Numbered from the stretch's first letter, positions 1 through 6,623 are shown. The stretch is DNA of 6,961 nucleotides from an uncultured Verrucomicrobiales bacterium (GCA_937969125.1 CALBVA010000214.1:1-6961); one strand, 5' to 3'. Made by a program: numbers and translations. Notes: generated from the letters alone by a model not told the origin.

Positions 1-393
1 ATGGTTTCGGTTTATTCCATCGTAAAGTGACTCCGGTGGACTTCCTTTTCTAAATGCTGGAAATATTGGACGATTGCCTACAGGGCAACTCGGTTGGCGA
101 TCGCTCCAAAGCGTGTGTTCCACGCGGGCACGGATCTTTGACTTAATCCGATTTGCTCAAAGGCTGGGTCATGAATTTTTCGAAAAAAACGTAGCCTTTT
201 CGCCAAGAGATATCTCGTGTGATTTGAGGTTTTTTTGTGCGAAAAACGAAGTCAACGGACCCAGTAGGAACGAAGCTCACAACGAGCCCGTAGAGTCGTT
301 CATTTCCTCCAACAAGGAGCACCTGAAATCAGCACTTTTGGACACCGGTGGCTCGCCTCCCGGGTAATGAGTGATTTATGACAGGTTCAGGTC
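1..393. other. Intergenic region, no supported gene
   Basis: This stretch lies downstream of the ilvN stop codon and holds no reading frame I can support. A 97-codon frame on the plus strand (74-367) starts with TTG, has no ribosome binding site and encodes a sequence without recognisable family features. A few codons open at the left edge in plus frame 3 (ending TAA at 51-53) could be the tail of an off-window gene, but are too short to judge. Small symmetric elements are visible: the octamer GCGATCGC at 97-104, a 5-bp hairpin GCGTG/CACGC at 111-125, the perfect palindrome GAGATATCTC at 207-216, and a two-part stem at 268-301. I see no convincing terminator after ilvN. Confidence 0.6.
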
Positions 394-933
394 CTAGGTT
401 TCTTGGTTTCCGCGAGCCATGACGACCTTGCCGGTGCGGATGGTCTCGATCACTTCGAACTGGGAAAGCATAAGGGTGACGGCATCTAGCTTGCTGGTAG
501 TGCCGGTGAACATGGCGATCATGGAGGAGGGACTCATGTCGACGGTCTTGCCGGCGAAGTGCTCGATGACCTGCAGAGCGGCGGAGCGCTCGTCCTTACC
601 GGCGAGAATTTTCACGAGGAGCATTTCGCGGACGACGGAGTTCTCAGCGGTGTGCTCATAGCAGTGGATGACGTCGATGAGTTTGTTGACCTGCTTAATG
701 ATCTGTTCGAAGCCTTCGGGGTTTCCTGAGATATCGATGGTCATGCGGGAGAAGGTTCCGGTACGGCCTTCGGAGACGACGAGGGAGTCGATATTAAAGG
801 CACGTCGCGAGAAGACCTGGCAGATCCGCATGAGGACGCCGGGGCTGTTGTTCACCAAGACGGAGAGGGTGTTTGAGGCACCGCGTTTGGTTTCTTCAAC
901 GGGGGTGTCAGTAGTGACGATTTTTTTAGCCAT
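394..933 (-). CDS. ilvN: Acetolactate synthase small (regulatory) subunit
   Basis: This is the regulatory subunit of acetolactate synthase (acetohydroxyacid synthase), which binds the catalytic subunit IlvB in the cytoplasm, raises its activity and usually confers feedback inhibition by valine. The 179-residue length fits the long IlvH/IlvN type. An N-terminal ACT domain spans about residues 22-95, with the conserved LSVLVNNSPGVL segment (23-34) and FSRRAFNIDSL (41-51). N29, G32 and N47 match positions which, in E. coli IlvH, lie in or near the valine site. The C-terminal half (about 100-175) fits the second small-subunit domain, with the conserved GTTSKLDA segment. About 18 residues precede the ACT domain, slightly more than in E. 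coli IlvH. It follows ilvB by 84 nt in the same direction, so co-transcription is likely. The ATG at 931-933 has no purine-rich ribosome binding site, and codons 3-5 form a run of seven A. Confidence 0.97.
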   Translation of the reverse strand: MAKKIVTTDTPVEETKRGASNTLSVLVNNSPGVLMRICQVFSRRAFNIDSLVVSEGRTGTFSRMTIDISGNPEGFEQIIKQVNKLIDVIHCYEHTAENSVVREMLLVKILAGKDERSAALQVIEHFAGKTVDMSPSSMIAMFTGTTSKLDAVTLMLSQFEVIETIRTGKVVMARGNQET

Positions 934-1017
934 AGGTAAAGTTGTGATGAGTATTCAGACAGGCAGGAAGGTGCTCCGGCCATTTTAAGATGAGACTGAG
1001 AGACTCGGGAGGGGTTC

Positions 1018-2745
1018 CTAGGTTGATCCGACGGGCTTGGCCATCTTGTGCTTGGGTGGCTCGGTGATCATGTCCTCAAGGGCTGCTCCGGCTGGGATCA
1101 TCGGGAAGACATTTTCATACTTCACACACTCAGCATGGATGAGAATGGGGCCGTCATTGTAGGCCAATGCTTCCTCGATCTTGCGGGCGCAGTCGGCAGG
1201 GCGCTTGAAGTGCACGCTGGGGATACCATAGGCGGCTGCGAGCTTGCAGAAGTCTGGATTACCATCGAGATCGACACCGGATTCGCGATTCTCGAAAAAG
1301 AGTTCCTGCCACTGACGGACCATGCCGAGGTAGTGATTATTGAGGACGACGATCTTGATCGGGAGTTTATGAATCGCGGCGGTGGCGAGTTCGAAGAGGG
1401 TCATCTGGAAGCCGCCGTCGCCAGAGATGGAGATGACGGTTTTGTTCGGGCAGGCGAGCTGCGCGCCGATGGCAGCGGGAAAGCCGAAGCCCATGGTGCC
1501 GGCACCTCCGGAGGAGAGCCAGTGGAAGGATTCGTCATTCTTATAGAACTGAGCCGCCCACATCTGGTGCTGTCCGACGTCTGTGGAGACGATGGCTTTG
1601 CCCTCGGTCTGTTCATAGAGTTCCTCGATGACTTGCTGCATGCGGAGTCCGCCTTGCTTCTTATAGGAGAGGGGGAATTTCTTTTTGTAGCCGTCGAGCT
1701 TCTGACGCCACTCGGTGGTTTCGAGAGGTTCGATGAGTGGGATGAGCTGATTAATGGCGGCTTTGGCATCACCCACGATCTGAACGTCTGGCCGAATCAT
1801 TTTGTCCATCTCAGCGGGGTCGATATCGATGTGGATGATCTTGGCGTCGGCGCAGAATTTATCCGGCTGTCCAATGATGCGGTCATCAAAACGGGAGCCG
1901 ATATTCAGGAGGAGGTCGCACTCGACCATGGCCTTATTGGCATAGGCGGTGCCGTGCATTCCAAGCATGCCGAGCGATAGATCATGCGTCTCGGGGAAGA
2001 CACCCTTGCCGAGAAGAGTGGAGGTGACGGGGCAATTGAGCTTCTCGGCCAGTGTCATGAGCTCCTTGTCCGCACGGGAAATCATGGTTCCCTGACCGGC
2101 GAGGATGACGGGGCGCTTGGCGGCGGCGATGAGTGCAGCGGCTTCCTCGACACTCGTCGGGTCGATATTGAGAGACTCGTAAGGATCGTAGCCGGGGAGG
2201 TCCAGCTCGGGGTCCATGGTGTCGGTAAACATGCCGGAGGAGACATCCTTTGGCACGTCAATGAGGACCGGTCCGGGGCGACCGGTGGTGGCGATGTGGT
2301 GAGCCTCCTTGGTGACGCGGACGAGGTCGTTGGTCTCCTTCACGAGGTAGTTGTGCTTCACCACGGGGATGGTAATGCCGAAGATATCTGCTTCCTGGAA
2401 GGCGTCCTTACCTAGCATCCAAGTGACTTGCTGTCCGCAAATCACGAGCATCGGCACGGAGTCCATCTGGGCGGTCATGAGGCCGGTGACAGTGTTTCCA
2501 GCGCCGGGGCCGGAGGTCACGAGGACGGCGGCAGGCTTCCCGGTGGCGCGGGCATATCCATCAGCCATGTGGACGGCACCTTGCTCGTGGCGAACGAGGA
2601 TGAACTTCATCTTCGTCTTGACCGTCTCGAGGGCATCGAAGATGGGGATCGCGGCACCTCCGGAGTATCCGAAGATATACTCGATGCCGAGGTCATCGAG
2701 GGTTTTGATGAGAGCCTGTGCTCCGTCCAATTTCTTTTTGCTCAT
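1018..2745 (-). CDS. ilvB: Acetolactate synthase large (catalytic) subunit
   Basis: This is the thiamine-diphosphate (ThDP) dependent catalytic subunit of acetolactate synthase. It condenses two pyruvates to 2-acetolactate (valine, leucine and pantoate route), or pyruvate with 2-ketobutyrate (isoleucine route). The 575-residue length is normal for the family. The N-terminal ThDP domain carries the catalytic glutamate E54 in RHEQGAVHMADGYAR (52-66) and the SGPGAGN loop (78-84). The middle domain has GMLGMHGTAYANKA (259-272) and GSRFDDRIIGQPDKF (283-297), typical of the FAD-binding acetolactate synthases. The C-terminal domain has GTMGFGFPAAIGAQ (416-429) and the ThDP/Mg motif starting GDG at 442-444 and ending NNHYLG (469-474), followed by MVRQWQELFF. 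All key residues are present, so it should be an active anabolic enzyme. The start at MSKKKLDGAQAL puts the conserved region at the usual distance from the N-terminus. No Shine-Dalgarno sequence precedes it. The regulatory partner ilvN lies directly downstream; ilvC is not in the window. Confidence 0.98.
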   Translation of the reverse strand: MSKKKLDGAQALIKTLDDLGIEYIFGYSGGAAIPIFDALETVKTKMKFILVRHEQGAVHMADGYARATGKPAAVLVTSGPGAGNTVTGLMTAQMDSVPMLVICGQQVTWMLGKDAFQEADIFGITIPVVKHNYLVKETNDLVRVTKEAHHIATTGRPGPVLIDVPKDVSSGMFTDTMDPELDLPGYDPYESLNIDPTSVEEAAALIAAAKRPVILAGQGTMISRADKELMTLAEKLNCPVTSTLLGKGVFPETHDLSLGMLGMHGTAYANKAMVECDLLLNIGSRFDDRIIGQPDKFCADAKIIHIDIDPAEMDKMIRPDVQIVGDAKAAINQLIPLIEPLETTEWRQKLDGYKKKFPLSYKKQGGLRMQQVIEELYEQTEGKAIVSTDVGQHQMWAAQFYKNDESFHWLSSGGAGTMGFGFPAAIGAQLACPNKTVISISGDGGFQMTLFELATAAIHKLPIKIVVLNNHYLGMVRQWQELFFENRESGVDLDGNPDFCKLAAAYGIPSVHFKRPADCARKIEEALAYNDGPILIHAECVKYENVFPMIPAGAALEDMITEPPKHKMAKPVGST

Positions 2746-2769
2746 GATGAAAATAGCGGTTTGAGGGGG

Positions 2770-2798
2770 TAAGTTGGGCTCCTCTGGGTTTTAGGCAA
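2770..2798 (-). promoter_or_regulatory. Candidate promoter for ilvBN
   Basis: Read on the minus strand, TTGCCT (2793-2798) resembles a -35 box with four of six consensus matches. After a 17-nt spacer comes AACTTA (2770-2775), a poor -10 box. Transcription would start roughly 15-20 nt before the ilvB ATG, giving a very short leader. The layout CTTG, then 17 nt, then an AA-starting hexamer followed by CC also appears before the tRNA gene at 6676-6707, which is the main reason for listing it. The weak -10 box keeps confidence low. Confidence 0.27.
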
Positions 2799-2904
2799 GT
2801 CGAAAACGGCTCTTTTTGTCGTGTTTTACGATTTTTTGAGAATCCCCATTCTGAAAATGGCGTCTTTTTAGGTGATCTTCCCCGGTTTTGGATTGGGGTG
2901 TTTT

Positions 2905-2929
2905 GAAAATGACTACCTCGGCTGGTAGT
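2905..2929 (-). terminator. Weak candidate terminator after the deacetylase gene
   Basis: On the minus strand, ACTACC (2924-2929 on the plus strand as GGTAGT) pairs perfectly with GGTAGT (2912-2917) across a 6-nt loop AGCCGA. The stem contains the stop codon of the deacetylase gene and is followed by CATTTTC. The six-pair stem and four-T tract are weak for an intrinsic terminator. The position, between a gene and the separate ilvBN unit, is what makes it plausible. Confidence 0.3.
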
Positions 2930-4043
2930 TCGCTTCGTGGTCGATACTGAAAGCCCACTGCATCGTCGGTTCGAATTTTGATGCTCCCTTAAGCTTCCAC
3001 TTTACACTGGCCCGGCAATTTGGCTGGCGCAGGGGACGATTGACCTTCCATTCGAGCTTTCCGGTCTGCGGATTCACCCGATGGGAGACCTTGCCAAATC
3101 CGCCCACCCGCAGCTCGACTGAGTCGAGGTCGAGATTTGTCACTCCGGTGAGATCGACCTTGATGGTAGGGAGGCGGGAGGAAATGAGTTCTCCCGAGCC
3201 GGGCTCGACCGGGTAGGGGAGTTCCATGGCGGCGGGGGTGAGCTTGCTGCCATTTCGAAAAATCATGGCAGCCTGGAAAGCGCCGTCGTGATTCCCGAGA
3301 ACGATGTATCGCGGAAGAGTGGAGCGATTGGAATCCCGTCGCACCTTGCCGGGTTTCACGGTGAAGAGGTGGTCGTAGCCGAGTTCGTCCGCGACCGTGA
3401 ACATCTCCTCGGTATGGAAGCCGCCGGGATAGGCGTAGGTGGTTATGGTCTCTTCGAACTTCTCCTCTAGAAAGGCCTTCGAATCGCCGAGCTCCCGCCG
3501 GATGAAAAGATCATATGCTTCGGGACCCTCGCGCCGCGCCTTCCGCACGGTACCTGGTCTCGGGTGGCTGACAGAATGGCACCCGATGGTGCAGAGGTCG
3601 CTTTCAAGCATCTCGCGGATCATGGCGAGCGAGAGCGCCCGGCCACCACGATCTGCTCCGACGTAGTTTTGGTAGAGATAAACGGTGAAGGGAAATTGGA
3701 ATTCCTTCAGGACTGGGTAGGCCTCCGTATACACTGACTTCCAGCCATCATCGATCGTGATCATGATGGACTGCGGAGGGATGGACTCCTCGCCGCGCCG
3801 CCACGCGAGAAACTGGTGGAGTGAGATGACCGGGATTTGGGAGTCCTTGATGAACTGCATTTGCTCGCGGAACTTCGAGGTCGGGATACGCATTTCGCTG
3901 GCCTTCCGGGTGGCGTGGAAGACGTGATATCCCAGAACGGCGACGCGGGAGCCGTCATCGGCCAATGCTTCCTTTTTCTGGCCGAGAAGGGGCGCAATCA
4001 GAAGGATCGCGGTACCGAAAATTGGGAGAAGGTGGCGGAGCAT
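2913..4043 (-). CDS. Secreted polysaccharide deacetylase (NodB/CE4 fold)
   Basis: This is probably an exported metal-dependent enzyme that removes acetyl groups from an N- or O-acetylated cell-surface glycan; the actual substrate cannot be read from the sequence. Residues 1-28 look like a signal peptide: a basic start (MLRH), a hydrophobic core at 5-21 and ALA before DD at 26-28. The NodB domain covers about residues 34-260. It opens with VLGYHVF (36-42) and contains TIDDG (96-100, catalytic and metal aspartates D98 and D99), HSVSH (156-160, metal ligands H156 and H160), the SKAFLEEKF helix (188-196) and YAYPGG (203-208). LPRYIVLG (243-250) matches the late strand of the PgaB/IcaB-like subgroup. 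Residues about 275-376 form a strand-rich extension that I do not recognise; a beta-sandwich carbohydrate-contact domain is one inference. It stands alone, between the dapB operon terminator and ilvBN. No ribosome binding site precedes the ATG. Confidence 0.9.
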   Translation of the reverse strand: MLRHLLPIFGTAILLIAPLLGQKKEALADDGSRVAVLGYHVFHATRKASEMRIPTSKFREQMQFIKDSQIPVISLHQFLAWRRGEESIPPQSIMITIDDGWKSVYTEAYPVLKEFQFPFTVYLYQNYVGADRGGRALSLAMIREMLESDLCTIGCHSVSHPRPGTVRKARREGPEAYDLFIRRELGDSKAFLEEKFEETITTYAYPGGFHTEEMFTVADELGYDHLFTVKPGKVRRDSNRSTLPRYIVLGNHDGAFQAAMIFRNGSKLTPAAMELPYPVEPGSGELISSRLPTIKVDLTGVTNLDLDSVELRVGGFGKVSHRVNPQTGKLEWKVNRPLRQPNCRASVKWKLKGASKFEPTMQWAFSIDHEANYQPR

Positions 4044-4128
4044 GACGAAGTTCGTTAAGGTAGGTTAATGATCCCCACTGATGCTGGCGACTCTTTATTG
4101 GGTGAGAAGGTATCGGGATTTGAGTCGG

Positions 4129-4177
4129 AAAAATTGGAGGGAGCGTGTCCGCATCGTATCATTCTTTGGTTCCCTCC
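4129..4177 (-). terminator. Probable Rho-independent terminator of the dapB operon
   Basis: About 16 nt past the stop codon of the last operon gene, the minus strand has GGAGGGA (4171-4177) pairing perfectly with TCCCTCC (4136-4142). Two more pairs extend it inward (A4170 with T4143 is replaced by a G-U type pair in RNA on the plus-sense reading; G4144/C4169 pairs normally). It is followed by AATTTTTCC, with five T at 4129-4133. The 24-nt loop is longer than usual. Position, stem quality and T-tract together support a terminator, though a shorter overlapping hairpin at 4170-4182 could compete. Confidence 0.5.
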
Positions 4178-4193
4178 GGGAATTGGGACCGAC

Positions 4194-4598
4194 TTAATCA
4201 CTCGCATCCGGCTTTCGTCGCTGGCTTTTCTTTTGGCTGTGCTGTCGCTTCCGCTGGACGTTTCGGGCACGCGCTCGGATTGAGGGACGGCGTTTCTGGC
4301 GTTTCACTTTTTCGCGAGCTTGTTTGCGGGCGGTCTTTTTTTCCAGCCAGCGTTTTTCCAAGCGTTCACAGATTTCTTCCCGTGCGAGGTAGCGATTCAT
4401 CTCGCGTGATCGCTCGCGCTGCACCTTGACTTCGACCCCGGTCGGTGGGTGCTGGAGGAAGACACAGGAGGAGGTTTTGTTGACCTTCTGTCCGCCGCTT
4501 CCGGAGCCGTGGATGAATTTCTCCACGAGGTCGGTCTCGAAAACCCCGACTGCGGCCATGCGTTTTTCCAGTGCCGCTTTTTTATCGGGCGAGAGCAT
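4194..4598 (-). CDS. Peptide chain release factor-like GGQ protein (mtRF-R/ArfB type)
   Basis: This 134-residue protein consists of one release-factor catalytic domain plus a basic tail. It probably hydrolyses peptidyl-tRNA on stalled or split ribosomes rather than reading stop codons. The catalytic loop is HGSGSGGQKVNKTSS (30-44), with the GGQ at 35-37, followed by a conserved release-factor block, HPPTGVEVKVQRERSREMNR (50-69). The codon-recognition domains of RF1/RF2 are absent. From about residue 80 the chain is nearly all Lys and Arg, expected to be helical and to bind rRNA. The direct run from the GGQ loop to PTGVEVK, without the insert I recall in E. coli ArfB, resembles mitochondrial mtRF-R (C12orf65) more than classical ArfB, so I give no symbol. 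It overlaps the panB end by 17 nt, which suggests translational coupling, and is the last gene of the operon. A weak AAGGGA lies 8-9 nt before the ATG. Confidence 0.87.
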   Translation of the reverse strand: MLSPDKKAALEKRMAAVGVFETDLVEKFIHGSGSGGQKVNKTSSCVFLQHPPTGVEVKVQRERSREMNRYLAREEICERLEKRWLEKKTARKQAREKVKRQKRRPSIRARARNVQRKRQHSQKKSQRRKPDASD

Positions 4599-5361
4599 TG
4601 AGGTATCCCTTTACGGCTTTAGTGATCTCACTCGCAACATCCGCACGTGGAGTTGCGAAGGGCGGGACGAACCAGGGGTAAGAGCCAATGACATCCGTGA
4701 TTACAGCAATTTCACCGTCACAGGTTTTTCGGGTATCACCGCAGCCGATTCCGATGGTCGGGACGGCTAGTTCTTCGGTGAGCAGGGTGGCAGCAGAGGG
4801 GATCACGCTTTCTAAAACGATGGCAAAGACTCCCGCCTCCTGTAGCGCGAGCGCTCCCTCTAAGATCATCTCCACCTCTGCCTCGGTCTTTCCCTTCTTT
4901 TTATAGCCGCCCTCCTCTTTCACTCGCTGCGGGAGCATGCCGAGGTGGCCGACTACCGGGATGCCTGCCTCGACAATCGCTCTGACCTTTCCGGCCTGGC
5001 GAATGCCGCCTTCGAGCTTCACTGCTTGCGCTCCGGCCTCGATGAGGAGGCGGGCATTGGCCAAGGCCTCCACTGCAGTGTCGTAGGAATGGATGGGGAG
5101 ATCGCCGATGATCAGGGCCTCTTTCGCCCCACGCGCGACCGCACCCACGTGGTGCAGCATCTGGTCCAGCGTCACGTGCGTGGTGTCCGGGTATCCCAGG
5201 ACCACCATGCCGAGCGAGTCTCCGACCAAGAGCAAATCCACCTTAGCTTCATCGAGCAGGCGGGCGGTGGGATAATCGTAGGCCGTGAGCGCGGAAAGGG
5301 GAGCGGTGCCCTTGTTCTTTTTTCGTGCTCTGATGGCTTCGGCTTTCGCAATGAGATCCAT
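4582..5361 (-). CDS. panB: 3-methyl-2-oxobutanoate hydroxymethyltransferase
   Basis: PanB transfers a hydroxymethyl group from 5,10-methylenetetrahydrofolate to 2-ketoisovalerate to give ketopantoate, the first committed step to pantothenate and CoA. It is a cytoplasmic TIM-barrel enzyme. Numbering from the chosen ATG (259 residues, the usual size), the metal and substrate residues are all present: D48 in LLVGDSLGM (44-52), D87 in GDLPIHSY, K115 and E117 in AVKLEGG, and catalytic E184 in VLES. GHLGMLPQ (138-145), IGIGCGD (203-209) and CDGEIAVITDVIG (214-226) are further family signatures. A GTG five codons upstream (5374-5376) would give a 264-residue form overlapping folK by 7 nt. I prefer the ATG at 5359-5361, 8 nt after the folK stop, because it needs no extra residues; neither has a ribosome binding site. 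Its 2-ketoisovalerate substrate comes from the valine route begun by IlvBN, and its cofactor from the folate route served by FolK. Confidence 0.97.
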   Translation of the reverse strand: MDLIAKAEAIRARKKNKGTAPLSALTAYDYPTARLLDEAKVDLLLVGDSLGMVVLGYPDTTHVTLDQMLHHVGAVARGAKEALIIGDLPIHSYDTAVEALANARLLIEAGAQAVKLEGGIRQAGKVRAIVEAGIPVVGHLGMLPQRVKEEGGYKKKGKTEAEVEMILEGALALQEAGVFAIVLESVIPSAATLLTEELAVPTIGIGCGDTRKTCDGEIAVITDVIGSYPWFVPPFATPRADVASEITKAVKGYLNALAR

Positions 5362-5369
5362 GTCTGAGT

Positions 5370-5879
5370 TTACCACACAGTTTGCACCAGGCGTAGCTCC
5401 GGTTCGTCGGAATCAAGCTGGCGGAAGTGCTCGCCCACCGTCGTTTCATCGCCGGGTAGAATGAGGTGCGGTCGGATGTCAGTGAGAGGGCGCAGAACGA
5501 AGCGCCGGTAGATAAGGCCTGGGTGAGGGAGGGTGAGAATGTCGCCATCCATGACGTGCTGATCGAAATAAAGAATATCGAGATCAATGAGCCGGGGCGC
5601 ATTCCGTTCGGCTGTCGCGGTGCGGCCGATGTGCCACTCGATTCCCTGCGTGGCCTGGAGGAGATCGTGCGGTTGACCGACGTAATCGATCTCGATGACC
5701 GCATTGTAAAAGTCCGGTGAATTTGACGGGCAGCCGACGGGCTCTGATTGATAAACGGAGGACTGCAGGAAGGTGGTCTCCGGCGGCATAAGACCGACGA
5801 GGCGGTCTCTCGCTTCGCGAAGATTCGCGAGGCGGTTGCCGAGATTGGACCCGAGGGCGATGCCGGTGCGACTGGCCAT
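5370..5879 (-). CDS. folK: 6-hydroxymethyl-7,8-dihydropterin pyrophosphokinase (HPPK)
   Basis: FolK moves pyrophosphate from ATP to 6-hydroxymethyl-7,8-dihydropterin, the step before dihydropteroate synthase in folate synthesis. The 169 residues match a stand-alone HPPK. The protein opens with GIALGSNLGNR (6-16), then SSVYQSEPVG (40-49) and PDFYNAVIE (55-63). The signature block RNAPRLIDLDIL (92-103) carries the two magnesium-binding aspartates D99 and D101 and the arginine R96. LPHPGLIYRRFVLRPL (117-132) closes the active site. In the flexible loop, R86 aligns with E. coli R82, but the next key position (E. coli R84) is alanine here and W89 is asparagine; the latter occurs in other HPPKs as far as I recall. 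It lies 6 nt after dapB and 8 nt before panB, clearly within one operon. No ribosome binding site precedes the ATG. Confidence 0.96.
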   Translation of the reverse strand: MASRTGIALGSNLGNRLANLREARDRLVGLMPPETTFLQSSVYQSEPVGCPSNSPDFYNAVIEIDYVGQPHDLLQATQGIEWHIGRTATAERNAPRLIDLDILYFDQHVMDGDILTLPHPGLIYRRFVLRPLTDIRPHLILPGDETTVGEHFRQLDSDEPELRLVQTVW

Positions 5880-5885
5880 AAGGTT

Positions 5886-6623
5886 TTAGGACTTCAGACC
5901 GAGGACATCCTGCATGTCGTAGAGGCCGGGCTTTTGCTTCGCGAGCCAGAGGGCGGCACGAACCGCGCCAGAGGCGAAGGTCATGCGGGAAGAGGCCTTA
6001 TGGGTGAGCTCGAAGCGCTCACCATCCGCCGCGAACATCACGGTGTGATCGCCGACCACGTCGCCGCCGCGCAAGGTGTGCATTCCGATTTCCTTCGAAG
6101 GACGCGGGCCGACATTCCCGACGCGTCCGTGCGCGATGTCATCTTCATAAGAAGTTCCCGTTTCCTCATTCAGAATTTCCAGTAGAGTGCGCGCCGTGCC
6201 AGAGGGAGCATCCACTTTGTGCTTGTGGTGCATCTCGGTCACTTCGATATCGAAGGCCTCATTGCCCAAAATCGCAGCCGCCTTCCGCGTGAGGTGAAAG
6301 AGGAGATTCACCCCGGTGGAGTAGTTCGAGGCAAGGACGATCGGGAGGGTCTTCGAAGCCTCTTGAATCGCGGCGCGCTGCTCGTCACTATGGCCGGTGG
6401 TGCCGATCACGAGGCGGGTCCCATTGTCCAGCGCGGTGGCGAGAAGCTCATCCGTCAGGACCGGGAGGGTGAAGTCAATGACGACTTCGGAATCAGAAAG
6501 AGCAGCTCTCAAGTCCTCACCCGAGTCGTGGGTGGAGTGGACGGTAGCGGAGGGCTCTGCCTCCACGGCGGTGATGACGGATTGTCCCATCCGGCCCGAG
6601 CGACCGGTGACGGTGATTTTCAT
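5886..6623 (-). CDS. dapB: 4-hydroxy-tetrahydrodipicolinate reductase
   Basis: DapB reduces the DapA product to tetrahydrodipicolinate with NAD(P)H, on the route to diaminopimelate and lysine. From the chosen ATG it has 245 residues, within the shorter DapB group. The N-terminal nucleotide-binding fold shows VTGRSGRMG (5-13), with VVIDFT (47-52) and VIGTTG (72-77). The catalytic block EMHHKHKVDAPSGTA (130-144) contains H132, H133 and K136, matching E. coli H159, H160 and K163. TLRGGDVVGDHTVMF (183-197) and the C-terminal HKASSRMTFASGAVRAA (208-224) are also typical. An ATG 12 nt upstream (6633-6635) would add MFPA; I prefer the inner ATG because MKITVTGRSGRMG places the nucleotide motif at the usual distance from the N-terminus. 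Neither start has a ribosome binding site. It is the first gene of the dapB-folK-panB operon, divergent from the tRNA gene, so its promoter must lie in the roughly 100 nt between them; I see no clear boxes. Confidence 0.97.
   Translation of the reverse strand: MKITVTGRSGRMGQSVITAVEAEPSATVHSTHDSGEDLRAALSDSEVVIDFTLPVLTDELLATALDNGTRLVIGTTGHSDEQRAAIQEASKTLPIVLASNYSTGVNLLFHLTRKAAAILGNEAFDIEVTEMHHKHKVDAPSGTARTLLEILNEETGTSYEDDIAHGRVGNVGPRPSKEIGMHTLRGGDVVGDHTVMFAADGERFELTHKASSRMTFASGAVRAALWLAKQKPGLYDMQDVLGLKS

Noticed and set aside
74..367. A 97-codon plus-strand frame in the region downstream of ilvN
   Set aside because: It starts with TTG, has no ribosome binding site, and its translation shows no motif or domain I recognise.
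1048..1980. A 310-codon plus-strand frame
   Set aside because: It lies antisense inside ilvB, whose minus-strand product has all family motifs. Its translation is low-complexity and acidic (rich in D, E, G), as expected for a shadow frame in GC-rich coding DNA.
2826..2849. A seven-residue leader peptide frame (MGILKKS) upstream of ilvB, a possible attenuator
   Set aside because: It contains only one Ile and one Leu and no Val, lacks a ribosome binding site and has no terminator/antiterminator pair after it; the promoter candidate also lies downstream of it.
2885..2899. CCCC/GGGG hairpin in the ilvB upstream region as a terminator
   Set aside because: The stem is four pairs with a long loop and no T-tract follows on the minus strand; the hairpin at 2912-2929 is a better candidate.
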